Positions 49,388 through 61,304 of a stretch of 64,000 nucleotides of DNA are shown here, in pieces. Source of the stretch: Ovis canadensis. Taxonomy: Eukaryota > Chordata > Mammalia > Artiodactyla > Bovidae. Within the stretch, counting starts at the first letter, position 1. Every line of letters starts with the position of its first letter. Below the pieces are notes generated by a model, which worked only from the letters and a program-made list of their open reading frames with translations, was not told the origin of the DNA and did not search any database. The position numbers were made by a program, and so were the translations under genes. The stretch is from positions 115,106,501-115,170,500 of the forward strand of contig NC_091245.1 in the NCBI RefSeq assembly GCF_042477335.2, written 5' to 3'.

Positions 49388-51008
49388 TTTTTCCTTTAAA
49401 CTGTATTATATTTATATCTATTCATAGTGTTTGTGCTAAAGTTTAAATAGTGTGTCTAGCATATTTTGTTTTATTTCAAAATAATAGCTCAATTTTGCTG
49501 TTGTTATCCATTCCATTTCTCAAAAGGATGTAGGATTTGAATTCTTCATCAGAGCAAGCTCTAAACTGGATTGTCGAGGACAGATCTGCAGAGTCTTTAG
49601 CCTCTGAATGGTATGCTTGCTTTTCCTTTTTCTGAACCTTCATCTCCTATTTCCTGTCTCCCTGTTTTAAGATCGTATACTAATACTGCTGGGCAGGGGA
49701 GCTCTGGCAGTGTGGGGTTGTGGCAGTGGTTTCACTATAGAGGAGCAGTGGTTGGGCAACATTGGGTGTAAGGGTAAGGAGTTTAAGAGCTTCTGAGCCA
49801 TGAAATCTTAAGGTAATAGCATTGTATATCTTCATGAGTCCTTGTCAAGTTATTGTTCTAATTCAGCAAATATAGAACCAGGTAAAATGTTTATTAAAAC
49901 GTGAATTGGAATCACTTGGCAACAACACGGTAGAATTTATGTGAGAGTTAGTAACCACTGAGTTTGGTCAAAATCACCCTTACTATGTGTTAACAACTTT
50001 GCTGATAGTCACAAATGAACATCTAAGTCCAACTGAGTGTGTTATTTGAATACTTGATTTTTTTCTTCATTTCCTTCTTGCTTCTCAAAATCGATCCAGT
50101 TTTGATGCCTAAAAAGGAATTACTAGTGAAGTATATAGGAAGGGGAGCAAAAAGAATTCCATTTTCAATTTCTAGCCCTTCTATTCCTGGAAGTTTGGGC
50201 TGTTGCTGGTAATATGTGATTTCATTTCTAACCCTAACTTACTATCTCCAGCATTTTCTGTTGATGATTCATCATGGTACGGTAAGATCTTGATTATTCA
50301 GGTAAAAAGAGGCAAGGAAGAATCATGCATAACCCAGGAGAGTGACTAAAACACAGATCATTCAGTTGGCTTGGAAATCTGTTTCTGCTCAGACTGAGAC
50401 TGATGCTTTTACAATTCATGGCCCTCTTTAGAGCTCCAGTTTAGGAAAAGCATGTTGGGAAGTGATGAATGAATGAGTCAGCCAATAAAGGCTGAGTGTC
50501 TGTCATGTATCCGGCACCACTAGGGGACAGAAAGTGTAACATAGGGTCTTTGAATGCTGCTTAAAGAGGTAAAATTAACTCACTTAACACAATAGGAAGA
50601 TACTCTAGTACTAAAATACTCGGAATGAAATCAAGTCCAGTAACAGTTAAAGGTCATTATGACCTGTAGTTTGGTGTGGCAGAACTCCCCAACAAACCTC
50701 ATCATTTTGAGAATAGAGCTATTTCCTTCTCAAATTGGGATCAGAGGTTTGTGTTCTAAAAAGATGTACTTCAGTCATTTCAACATGTGTTATGAAAAAT
50801 CAGTGAGGTTTTTAGTTGTTGGAATCCTGTTTTGCTCCTAGTAAGCACTCAAGTAAGTTAACGCTGATTTATTAATTTTAATTACCTTAAAATGCAAATG
50901 ATTCAGAAATGGATTAAAGGGATATTGTTATTATGGGAAGAAGGAGTCACTTGCCTTGTTACGTTGTCAGGTTATGCCCAAGTTAAGGGTTAATAGGAAA
51001 AACTGTGA

Positions 51009-51190
51009 CAGTGATTTTCTCAGTGTAGTCCTCTGATGAGGTTCATCAGTTTCCAGTACCCCTGGAAACTTGTTTGAAATGCAAATTCTGAGCACTGCCG
51101 TAGTAGACGTTTGTGGATGGGGCCCAGAAATTTGTGTTTCAACAAACCCTCCAGGTGATTCTGCTGCATACCTAGAGAATAACTACCATA
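51009..51190 (-). mobile_element. MER5A-like hAT DNA transposon
   Basis: GAAACTTGTTTGAAATGCAAA, GGGGCCCAGAAATTTGTGTTTC and CCTCCAGGTGATTCTGCTGC follow MER5A. The strand is relative to the usual consensus. Confidence 0.8.
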
Positions 51191-51435
51191 AGAGAATTCA
51201 GAGTAGCTAATCAAAAGTTCACAGATGGTACCATAAAGAACATAAATTAGGGGGAGAAACAGAGAGGTCAGTGTTCCTAGAGCAAGAGTAGTTGATCTAG
51301 AATAGTTAAGCCAGAAGCCAAATAGATATGTCCTTTGTGAGCTTTATTCTTTAAAATGCCAAGGGAATGTACTGATACTGGTAGAAGAATAGAGGATGGA
51401 ATTTGTAAGACCTGATCAGGACAATTATAATTGTT

Positions 51436-51602
51436 AGAATAGTGGTTTCCAAGTCCTGTGGAGTCTCTGAATTACTTGGAGGGCCTTAAGAAAAACATAC
51501 TCCAGTCCTAGAGATTATGATTCTGTCTGGGGGAAGGCCTGGGTGGCTGATTATAAAAAACATTTGACGATTGTAAATGGCAGCTAGAAGTGAGAATCAC
51601 TG
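51436..51602 (+). mobile_element. MER5A-like hAT DNA transposon, opposite orientation
   Basis: AGTGGTTTCCAAGTCCTGTGG, GAATTACTTGGAGGGCC and AGTGAGAATCACTG follow MER5A with a degraded middle. It lies about 250 bases from the first copy. Confidence 0.7.
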
Positions 51603-52237
51603 ACTTGGAGATGTGTACTTAGTGCAGAGATCAACAACCAAGGCTGAGATGGGAAAAGTTTGAATGTGTCCTGGCTTTGGAAAAATAGACAAGGGGTGGG
51701 GCGAAGAGTGAGGAAGTTTTCACTTGAACAGCACAGACAGAATGGGCAGATGGGGCCCAGATACAAGTGCTCTGGAGGTGATTTGACTTTGCAGATATCT
51801 CACACTGCTAGAAAGGAACCACCCTAAATAGTGCTCTTCCTAAATTTTATCCCTCATTGACTTAGCATTTCCTAAAACAAGGAATGGTAGGGGACAGGGG
51901 AAAGTTATTTCATAATTTGGTTAAAAAATATGTTTCAGGCTGAATGAGAAGTAAAAACAAATAATGTGTTAAGGTGATGGTGTAATGGATGGATTTTTTT
52001 TCTAATATTGCATAAATTTTTGGATAATGCATTATTAGTAGTTTTATGATAAAAAGTTTTACGTTTTATGAAGGCTCAAGAGTCAAACCACGGGTATCCA
52101 CATTAACTAATTAGGTACAGCTGTGAGAAAACTTGGAGGTAAAATTGGCTGTGGTAAACTTAGGGGTATATAACCATACTTTCAGATAATAGAATGTTGA
52201 CAGTATACCACTGTCATGTAAAACAACATGATCTTCA

Positions 52238-53589
52238 TATGCTACTAGCAAGATAATGCTCAAAATCCTTCAAGCTGGGCTTCAACAATACGTGAAGAAT
52301 TTCCAGATGTACAAGTTGGATTTAGAAAAGACAGAAACCACAAATCAAATTGCCAACATCCATTGGATCATAGAAAAAGCAAGGAACTCCAAAAAACATC
52401 TGCTTCATTGACTACGCTAAAGCCTTTGTGTGGATCACAAATTGGAAAATTCTTAGAGATGGGAATACTAGACCACCTTACCTGTCTCCTGAGAAACCTG
52501 TATGCAGGACAAGAAACAACAGTTAGAACCAGACATGGAACAATAGACTGGTTCAAAACCGGGAAAGGAGTACATCAAAGTTGTATATTGTCACCCTGTT
52601 TATTTAACTTATATGCAGAGTTGCTGCTACTGCTAAGTCGCTTCAGTCGTGTCCGACTGTGTGACCCTGTGGACTGCAGCCTGCCAGGCTCCTCTGTCCA
52701 TGGGATTTTCCAGGCAAGAGTACTGGAGTGGGTTGCCATTGCCTTCACATGATGCAGAGTACATCATGTAAAATGCCAGGCTGGATGAAGCACAAGCTGG
52801 AATCAAGTTTTCTGGGAGAAATATCAATAACCTCAGACACACAGATGACACCACCCTTACGGCAGAAGTGAAGAGGAGCTAAAGAGCCTATTGATGAAAG
52901 TGAAAGAGGAGAGTGAAAAAGCTGGCTTAAAACTAAACATTCAGAAAACTAAGGTCATGGCATCCAGTCCCATCACTTCATGGCAAATAGATGGGGAAAC
53001 AGTGACAGATTTTCTTGGGCTCCAAAATCACTGCAGATGGTGACTTCAGCCAGGAGATTAAAAGACACTTGTTCCTTGGAAGGAAAGCTAAGACAAACCT
53101 AGACAGTGTTTTAAAAAGTAGAGATCACTTTGAGGACAAAGGTCCATGTAGTCAAAGTTGTGGTTTTTCCAGTAGTCATGTATGGATTTGAGAGTTGAAC
53201 TATAAAGAAGATTGAGGGCTGAAGAATTGATACTTTCAAATTGTGATGCTGGAGAAGACTCTTGAGAGTTCCTTGTACAGCAAGGAGATCAAATCAGTCA
53301 TTCCTAAAGGACCTGAATATTCATTGAAAGGACTGATGCTGAAGCTGAAGCTCCAATACTTTGGCCACCTGATGTGAAGAACTGACTCATTGGAAAAGAC
53401 CCTGATGCTGGGAATGATTGAGGGCATGAGGAGAAGGGAGAAACAGAGGATGAGATGGTTGGATGGCATCACTGACTCAGACGGACCTGAGTTTGAGCAA
53501 ATTATGGGAGATAGTGCAGGGCAAGGAAGCCTGAAGTGCTGCAGTCCATGGGGTTACAGAGTAAGATACGACTTAACTGAACAACTGAG
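52238..53589 (+). mobile_element. BovB LINE fragment (copy 4), split by a SINE
   Basis: Starts within the reverse transcriptase (ATAATGCTCAAAATCCTTCA) and runs to the tail (ACTTAACTGAACAACTGA). The catalytic box reads HTDD where YADD is expected (about 52837-52851). Many small deletions leave no long frame. Confidence 0.9.
52621..52751 (-). mobile_element. Bov-A SINE monomer inside BovB copy 4
   Basis: TTGCTGCTACTGCTAAGTCG to GGTTGCCATTGCCTTCAC. An 8-bp duplication ATGCAGAG (52613-52620 and 52752-52759) proves insertion after copy 4. Confidence 0.92.
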
Positions 53590-54244
53590 CTTGGGTATTA
53601 CTTGGAACTTCTTTGTGGAAAATGATAATGTCTTAATTCAGAAGGGTGTATGAAGCAAATTTGCTGTAAGAATTCTGGGTAACACACTTGGAGTTAAAAC
53701 CTTTCTGCAAGAGGCTTACTGTGAGTCCTCTGATGTAATACATGAATTGAGTATTTTATTATGGCCTCTTAAAGATGAGAGGCCTAGTAGGCTAGCCAAA
53801 AGCTCAGTGAGTCAGTAGTGACACCAAAGATGTTTATATAGGCATAGTGTTTCCGAAGTCCTGCACAAAATGAGGACAATGTAAGAACGGAAAGTCTATC
53901 ATTATAACTTCATGACTCATTGTTTCCACATCAGTTTCTTATTTCTATCTCAGTGATTCTACTTCTTAGGAAATGTTCCTTTGCAGATTTTGTTCTGGTG
54001 GACAAAGTTTTTTTTTTTTTTTTAATTGACAAAATTATGTGTAGAACTCTTCATGTATATATATTATATGGTAAAATATATAATATAGGTGGTATGAATA
54101 AGATTATAAGGAGATTTGATAGATTTCCTTTTAAAGTTTAAAATTTCTCCCAATTTATATATTTTTAAAAGATCTGAACTTTGACAGAAAGGAAATTAAA
54201 TCTCATGAACATAAAAAGTAATTAAGTAATGATGACTATGCCCA
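53590..54244. other. Intergenic, unassigned
   Basis: AT-rich; I see nothing that I can name. Confidence 0.6.
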
Positions 54245-54455
54245 GCATCTTATAATGGGGCTTACCTGTGAGCCAGGCATTGTGTTAAGTATGTTATGTA
54301 CACTGTCTCATGTAATCCTTGTTACTTTCCTATGAGATGAGAACTCTTACTGTTCAGTCCTTAAGGAAACTGAGGCTTAGAAGTTAAGTAAATTTTTTAA
54401 GATTATATGACTAGTAAGAAGCAAAGCTGGAAAGTGAACCCAGAGTCTGAATCCA
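54245..54455 (-). repeat. MIR SINE, antisense
   Basis: GTGAGCCAGGCATTGTGTTAAG, AATCCTTGTTACTTTCCTATG and AAGGAAACTGAGGCTTAG follow reverse-complement MIR. Confidence 0.85.
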
Positions 54456-54474
54456 GAGACCTCCTCTTTTTGTT

Positions 54475-54655
54475 AATATTTTTCTTTAAAATTTTCAAAC
54501 ATACCCAGTAGTAGAGAACAGAATAATGACAGCCTGTTCTCTAGTTTCTAACAACTAACATTGGCTAATACTGTTTCATTTAATGCCCACCTCCCAAGCC
54601 TCCAGGGAATTACTTTAAGAATAATTCTACATGTTGGATGTTATACTTAAGATTA
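54475..54655. repeat. Old L1 3'-region fossil, interrupted
   Basis: AAAATTTTCAAACATACCCAG and AACAACTAACATTGGCTAATAC resemble the L1M 3' consensus. The next piece (TTATCTAATATCCAGCCAATG) resumes at about 55411-55460, so the microsatellite, SINE and LTR lie within it. Confidence 0.55.
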
Positions 54656-54683
54656 TGTCTGAGAGAGATTTCTATTATACATA

Positions 54684-54689
<6 letters not shown>

Positions 54690-54732
<43 letters not shown>
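54690..54732. repeat. (GT)n microsatellite
   Basis: About 21 pure GT units, immediately left of a Bov-tA SINE. Confidence 0.97.
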
Positions 54733-54735
<3 letters not shown>

Positions 54736-54752
54736 ATCAATCTATTATATAT

Positions 54753-54961
54753 GGGCTTCCCTGGTAGCTCCAACAGCAAAGAGTCTGCCTGCAATGCAGG
54801 AGACTCAGGTTCAATTTCTGGATTGGGAAGATCCCCTGGAGAAGGGAATGGTTATCCATTCCAGTATTCTTGCCTGGAGAATTCCATGGACAGAGGAGAC
54901 TGGTGGGCTGCATTCTGTGGAGTTGCAAAGAGTCTGACACCACTGAGTGACTTAACACTTT
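54753..54961 (+). mobile_element. Bov-tA SINE between microsatellites
   Basis: GGGCTTCCCTGGTAGCTCC to CACCACTGAGTGACTTAACAC. A (TG)n(TA)n tract follows at 54962-55003. The SINE has landed within or beside a TG/TA repeat. Confidence 0.9.
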
Positions 54962-54967
54962 GATATA

Positions 54968-55003
<36 letters not shown>
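54962..55003. repeat. (TG)n(TA)n microsatellite
   Basis: Five TG units followed by about eleven TA units. Confidence 0.95.
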
Positions 55004-55029
55004 ACCCCATACCTTAAAAATAATTATTT

Positions 55030-55413
55030 AATATCATCTGCTATCGGTGGGATGTTTATGTCCTCTCAGGATTCATATTTTGAAAGCTAACCCTCAATGT
55101 GATAATATCAGGAAATGAGGCCTTTAGGGGGTGATTAGGTCATGAAGGTGTAGTCCTCATGAGTAGGATTAGTGCCTTTATAAAAGAGACCCCAGAGATT
55201 TCCCTTGCCCCTTCCTTATTGTGAGAATACAGGGAAAAAAGGATAGCCATTCATCTATGGACCAGTAAGTAGGAACTCACCAGACACCAAATCTGCCAGC
55301 ACTTTGATCTTGGACTTCCCAACCTTCAGAAATGTGAAAAAGAAATTTCTATTTTTTATAAGTCACATAGTCTATGGTACTTTTGTCATAGTAGCCTGAA
55401 CAGACTAAGATGT
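55030..55413 (+). mobile_element. MLT1-like solo LTR (ERVL-MaLR)
   Basis: GATTCATATTTTGAAAGCTAAC, GGTGATTAGGTCATGAAGG, ATTAGTGCCTTTATAAAAGAG, CACCAGACACCAAATCTGCC and GAACAGACTAAGA follow the MLT1 LTR in order. There is no internal viral coding sequence; it is a relic of an old endogenous element. Confidence 0.8.
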
Positions 55414-55470
55414 TATCTAATATCCAGCCAATGTTCAGATTTCCCCAACTATCACATATACACCTTTCTA

Positions 55471-55957
55471 ATATTCAAAAGCAGAGACATTACTTTGTCA
55501 ACAAAGGTCCATCTAGTCGAGGCTATGGTTTTTCCAGTGGTCAGGTATGGATGTGAGAGTTGGACTATAAAGAAAGTTGAGCACTGAAGAATTGATGCTT
55601 TTGAACTGTGGTGTTGGAGAAGACTCTTGAGAGTCCTTTGGACTGCGAGGAGATCCAACCAGTCCATCCTAAAGGAGATCAGTCCTGGGTGTTCATTGGA
55701 AGGACTGATGTTGAAGCTGAAACTCCAATACTTTGGCCACCTGATGCGAAGAGCTGACTCATTTGAAAAGACCCTGATGTTAGGAAAGATTATGGGCAGG
55801 AGGAGAAAGGAACAACAGAGTATGAGATGGTTGGATGGCATCACCGACTCAATGGACATGAGTTTGGATAAACTCCGGGAGTTAGTGATGGACAGGGAGG
55901 CCTGGTGTGCTGTGGTTCATGGGGTCGGACACGACTGAGCGACTGAACTGAACTGAA
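55471..55957 (+). mobile_element. BovB 3' fragment (copy 5)
   Basis: ATATTCAAAAGCAGAGACAT to the CGACTGAACTGAACTGAA tail. It encodes pieces of the C-terminal domain ([20 protein letters not shown] near 55710) with frame breaks. The ends are approximate because the AATATT at each border also belongs to the BovB consensus. Confidence 0.9.
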
Positions 55958-55984
55958 TATTGATGTATTTGAATCAGGTTCTTT

Positions 55985-56458
55985 TTTTTTTTTTAATTTT
56001 TAATTGGAGAGGCTAATTACTTTACAATATTGTGGTGGTTTTTGCCATACACGGACATGAATCAGCCATGGGTGTACATGTGTCCCCCATCCTGAACCCC
56101 CATCCCGAACCCCCATCCCACCTCCCTCCCCATCCCATCCCTCTGGGTCATCCCAGTGCACCAGCCCCGAGCACCCTGTCTTATGCATCCAACCTGGACT
56201 GGCGATCTGTTTCGCATATGGTAATATACATGTTTCAGTGCTATTCTCTCAAATCATCCCACCCTTGCCTTCTCCCACAGAGTCCAAAAGTCTGTTCTTT
56301 ACATCTGTGTCTTTTTTGCTGTCTTGCATATAGGGTCATCGTTACCATCTTTCTAAATTCCATATATATGCGTTAATATACTGTATTGGTGTTTTTCTTT
56401 CTGACTTACTTCAGTCTGTATAATAGGCCCCAGTTTCATCCTCCTCATTAGAACTGCT
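55985..56458 (-). mobile_element. L1 3' end, antisense, with 14-bp duplication
   Basis: Starts with a poly-T tail and contains an L1 3' UTR (CATGGGTGTACATGTGTCCCC, ATCCCACCTCCCTCCCC) and the ORF2 end. The perfect duplication GAATCAGGTTCTTT lies at 55971-55984 and 56459-56472. Confidence 0.93.
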
Positions 56459-56683
56459 GAATCAGGTTCTTTGTTAAGACTCTTAAATGGTTTTTAGCCT
56501 ATCCATGTCCTCCTTTCTAAAAATATTTGTTGGAAAAAACCAGTTATTTTTCCATTGTCACTTTGTAGATTTTGGAATTCATGTTCATGGTATCCTTTAA
56601 CATTTTCCTCTGTCTTCCTTATTTCCCAAAAACTGTCATTGAATCTGAGGTTTGATCAGATTCAGGCTCTCCTCTTTTCTTTT

Positions 56684-58220
56684 TTTTATTTTTAATTTTT
56701 TTTTATTTTTTTATTTTTTTAAATTTTAAAATCTTTAATTCTTACATGCGTTCCCAAACATGACCCCCCCTCCCACCTCCCTCCCCACAACATCTCTCTG
56801 GGTCATCCCCATGCACCAGCCCCAAGCATGCTGCACCCTACGTCAGACATGGACTGGCGATTCAATTCTTACATGATAGTATACATGTTAGAATTCCCAT
56901 TCTACCAAATCATCCCACCCTCTCCCTCTCCCTCTGAGTCCAAAAGTCCGTTATACACATCTGTGTCTTTTTTCCTGTCTTGCATACAGGGTCGTCATTG
57001 CCATCTTCCTAAATTCCATATATATGTGTTAGTATACTGTATTGGTGTTTTTCTTTCTGGCTTACTTCACTCTGTATAATTGGCTCCAGTTTCATCCATC
57101 TCATCAGAACTGATTCAAATGAATTCTTTTTAACGGCTGAGTAATACTCCATTGTGTATATGTACCACAGCTTTCTTATCCATTCATCTGCTGATGGACA
57201 TCTAGGTTGTTTCCATGTCCTGGCTATTATAAACAGTGCTGCGATGAACATTGGGGTACATGTGTCTCTTTCAATTCTGGTTTCCTCGGTGTGTATGCCC
57301 AGCAGTGGGATTGCTGGGTCATAAGGTAGTTCTATTTGCAATTTTTTAAGGAATCTCCACACTGTTCTCCATAGTGGCTGTACTAGTTTGCATTCCCACC
57401 AACAGTGTAGGAGGGTTCCCTTTTCTCCACACCCTCTCCAGCATTTATTGCTTGCAGATTTTTGGATCGCAGCCATTCTGACTGGTGTGAAGTGGTACCT
57501 CATTGTGGTTTTGATTTGCATTTCTCTAATAATGAGTGATGTTGAGCATCTTTTCATGTGTTTGTTAGCCATCCGTATGTCTTCTTTGGAGAAATGTCTA
57601 TTTAGTTCTTTGGCCCATTTTTTGATAGGGTCGTTTATTTTTCTGGAGTTGAGCTGCAGAAGTTGCTTGTATATTTTTGAGATTAGTTGTTTGTCAGTTG
57701 CTTCTTTTCTCCCATTCAGAAGGCTGTCTTTTCACCTTGCTTATATTTTCCTTTGTTGTGCAGAAGCTTTTAATTTTAATTAGATCCCATTTGTTTATTT
57801 TTGCTTTTATTTCCAGAATTCTGGGAGGTGGATCATAGAGGATCCTGCTGTGATTTATTTCTGAGAGTGTTTTGCCTATATTCTCCTCTAGGAGTTTTAT
57901 AGTTTCTGATCTTACATTTAGATCTTTAATCCACTTTGAGTTTATTTTTGTGTACGGTGTTAGAAAGTGATCTAGTTTCATTCTTTTACAAGTGGTTGAC
58001 CAGTTTTCCCAGCACCACTTGTTAAAGAGATTGTCTTTACTCCATTGTATATTCTTGCCTCCTTTGTCAAAGATAAGGTGTCCATATGTGTGTGGATTTA
58101 TCTCTGGGCTTTCTATTTTGTTCCATTGATCTATATGTCTGTCTTTGTGCCAGTACCATACTGTCTTGATGACTGTGGCTTTGTAGTAGAGCCTGAAGTC
58201 AGGCAAGTTGATTCCTCCCG
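56684..58220 (-). mobile_element. L1 with ORF2 C-terminal half, antisense
   Basis: After a T/AT-rich tail and a 3' UTR, the minus strand encodes the ORF2 C-terminus at 57009-57572, including a CCHC-type knuckle [18 protein letters not shown] and the end ILTHIYGI. It also encodes an upstream piece at 57694-58206; the two are separated by a break near 57690. An 8-bp TTTCTTTT occurs at 56676-56683 and 58221-58228. Sequence is well preserved, so it is a relatively young insertion. Confidence 0.9.
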
Positions 58221-58228
58221 TTTCTTTT

Positions 58229-61014
58229 GATGAAAAATACTTTGTAGGTGGTTCTGCATTTATTTAATGCCTTAGCAGATATTGATGACTGTTTCCTAGA
58301 GTCATTATTTCATTAAGGGATGAAAAATGGCAATTTCATTAGTATTTCTTTTGTATTTATTAGCAAGATTATTTGTAAAGAAACATTGTCATCAATTATT
58401 TGATTAGTTACAACAAAAGCAGTTATAACAGCTTTTTCCTTTACTAGTTTCCAGAATGAGTTATATCTTAGCAAAACTCCCAAGATAATGAAATCCTCTC
58501 CAACTCTAAATATCATTATGAATTCATGGGTTTAAAAAAAAATACTTGATGTGTTTCCATCCATTACACTCATTATTAGTTTTGGCCAGTGAGCCTCTTT
58601 GAATTGTCTCCTATGTTCTTCTGACATAACTCATAATATTCTTTTGTATTGATAGCTTCTTTGCTTTCTAATATCACAAGATGTCTCAGGACAAAAATTA
58701 ATTATTTCTAGCCCTACTCTAGACAAATTTTTAAAAAATACCACTTTAGATGTTTTATAAAATATGTTTACTAACTCATTTATTGTGACACATTTATTTT
58801 CCTGACTTTAATTTGGAAAAATCCTTGTAACGAAAATTTAGGTTTGTAAGTCTAAGTTTATCCATGGAATCAAGCCTATACTCTTGATCCAAGGGATGAG
58901 ATTACATGCTAGAAAGACTGAATCCTCTCTGGGATGAGAGTTGAGTGGAGTCAAGAGATGGGCCAGGAGTCAGAGTCCTAGGAGCTGTGGCACCTGCACT
59001 CTCTCTGCATGTTCCTAGGAGCCGTGACTCACCTAATACAAGTTAAATCTGTATGATTCCTACAGACGCCACTGAGGTCACCTTCAAATGAGATTGCAGG
59101 CCCTTTAAAGAGAGGCACACAGTGGTGCCTAACAGTGGGAAATGGGTCCAACCGGTCAAAGGAAGCCTTTTCTTCAAGAAGTCTTTTTCCTTTTAATAAG
59201 AAATGATGTCTAGATACTATAGGCCCTAGTAGTATTTATTGCTAGAGGTTCTGGACCTTTTTAGGGCACTGACCTAGAAAATATATTTTGTTGGTTATGA
59301 AAAGGAAAATATAATTGTACTGATAATTCCAAATTAAAAAAAACCCAGGTACTTTTTAGACTCTGTGTCTCTTAAGCTGAAAATCTTGCTTCCTAACAAA
59401 CAATCAATGTAATTATTCATTTTCATTATATTACTATTATATTTAATTTTATGTGTCAACTTGTCTGGGCCATGGTGCCCAGTTATTTGGTCAAGCATTA
59501 TTTTGGATGTTTCTGTGAAGGTGTTTCTGGGTAAGATTAACCTTTACATTGTTGTACTTTGAGTAAAGGAGATTGCCCTTCATTATAGAGGCAATTGTTT
59601 CAACTCCAATCTCAGCTGAAGTCCCTGACAGAACAAGACTGATCTCTCCTGGGCAAGTAGGAATTCTGCCAGAAGATGGCCTTTGAACTTGAGTTGCAAC
59701 CTTGGCTCTTCCCTCAAGTCTCCAGACTTCTGGCTTACCCTATAGATTTTGGACTTGCCAGTCTCTACAATTGCATGAGCTAATGCCTTAAAAGAAATCT
59801 CCCTTTAAATATACATATCCTATTGGTTCTGTTTCTCTGGAGCTTAAGAGAGACTGATTGGGTTGGCCGTTCCTACCTGAAACAATTGAAAACCAAATTA
59901 AATAAATGAAACGATGGCACTGAAAACACTGGCCATCAGGCAATGAACGTCAGTGATCCCTGGGAGACAGGAGACAAATAAGTAAGTCCAGTGATTGTCC
60001 CAGCTGGTTGCCTGAAGGGAATTTGCAGAAAGGAGGAACCAGGAAATTTGAGGAGATGAAGCTAGGCATTAGGGAACGCCAAGGTAGCTGGAGTTCATTG
60101 GACAGACTACTGGAGAAAACAGAACTGCACAAAGAAAACAAGATCTGCAAAGGCACTCCTGTGAGTATTCAATTATGTATGGTCAGCACACGTGTGTGCA
60201 GAGAAAGTACCTGAGGCTGAGGAAAGAACCACTTGAAAGAAAGAAGTGGAAAACCTTATAATTCACAGAATACTGGGTAAGGTACTAAGGAAGATCTTGC
60301 TTGGACTAAGTACAATTCTTATGCAGCCTAACAACGTTTAAAAGCAAGACTGGAATGGATCAAACTGTCTCCATATAAAGATGTCTGTATTATTTTATAC
60401 TGCTGCCTAACAAAAACATATATATTTTCTTGGAGTTTCTGAGGATTTGGAACTTAGAATTTAGCTGGATGGTTCTGTTAAGGCTGTCTCAACAGGTTGC
60501 AATCAGTCCATCATCTAAGGTCAAAATCATCTGAAGTCTTGCCTAAGGCTGGGGAATCTGATGCTAAACTCATTCATGTGGCTGTTGGCAAGAGGCCTGA
60601 GTTCCTTTGCTCTGGGGCCTCTCCCAGAGGGCTGGTTATAACATGGAAACTGGCTTTCCTCAGCACAAGTGATCCAAGCAAGAGAGAGCAAGCAAGATGG
60701 AAGCCACAGCTTCTGAAAGCTAATCTTAGGAATGAAATAGCAACATTTAGAGAATACTGTACTGGTCATTTATTGTGCAGCATGGGAAGGGGCTGTTTAA
60801 AGGTGGACGAGATCACTGGGGGCCATCTTAGAGGCTGACTACCATGAACATAGATATAAAATTCTTAACAATACTTTAACAAATTGAATCCAATGATATA
60901 TAAAATGGATAATGTATTATAACAGGTTTATCTTGGGAATTTATGATTGGTTTAACATTTGAAAATTAATCAATGTGATTCACCATATTGGCCTACAAAA
61001 GACAAATTATAGAT
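58229..61014. other. Intergenic stretch with two ancient repeats
   Basis: About 59440-59870 (TTTATGTGTCAACTTGTCTGG to CCTATTGGTTCTGTTTCTCT) and 60390-60840 (GCTGTTGGCAAGAGGCCTGAG, GTGATCCAAGCAAGAGAGAG) follow well-known mammalian repeat consensuses that I cannot assign to families. The rest is unassigned. Confidence 0.5.
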
Positions 61015-61032
61015 GGTAGCTCAGCTGGTAAA
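61015..61032 (+). repeat. SINE-head-like scrap before the tRNA-Asp relic
   Basis: GGTAGCTCAGCTGGTAAA matches the Bov-tA head (minus its first bases). It stops just before the tRNA-Asp-like sequence. Confidence 0.5.
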
Positions 61033-61037
61033 TGCTA

Positions 61038-61109
61038 TCCTGGTTAGTATAGTGGGGAGTTTCCCCACCTGTCATGCAGGAGACTGGGGTTCAATTCCCC
61101 GACAGGGAG
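61038..61109 (+). pseudogene. tRNA-Asp(GTC)-like pseudogene
   Basis: The 72-base stretch has the length of mammalian tRNA-Asp. It keeps an A-box-like TTAGTATAGTGG, the anticodon loop CTGTCAT with GTC, and a B-box-like GGTTCAATTCC. Compared with the usual tRNA-Asp pattern, most changes are CpG to TpG/CpA. The acceptor stem has one mismatch and the anticodon stem two, so it is probably dead. It is not the tRNA-Glu head of the neighbouring SINEs. Confidence 0.75.
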
Positions 61110-61123
61110 GCAATGTGCCCTTT

Positions 61124-61304
61124 GGGCTTCCCTTGTGGTTCAGCTGGTAAAGAATCCACCTGTGAAGCAGGAGGCCTCAGTTTGATCCCTGGGTTGGGCA
61201 GACTTCCCTGGAGAAAGGAAAGGCTACCCACTCCAGTATTCTGGCCTGGAGAATTCCATGGGGTCTCAAAGAGTCAGACACGACTGAGGGACTTTCACGT
61301 CACA
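61124..61304 (+). mobile_element. Bov-tA SINE
   Basis: GGGCTTCCCTTGTGGTTCAG to GACACGACTGAGGGACTTTCAC; slightly shortened in the middle. It begins 15 bases after the tRNA-Asp relic. Confidence 0.9.

Larger units (their letters stand above)
49398..52237. other. Intergenic stretch with two MER5A-like elements
   Basis: Apart from the elements at 51009-51190 and 51436-51602, I recognise no gene, RNA or repeat. Confidence 0.55.

Noticed and set aside
57009-58206. Two good minus-strand reading frames of 187 and 170 codons
   Set aside because: They are the C-terminal half of L1 ORF2 in a truncated element, not a host gene.
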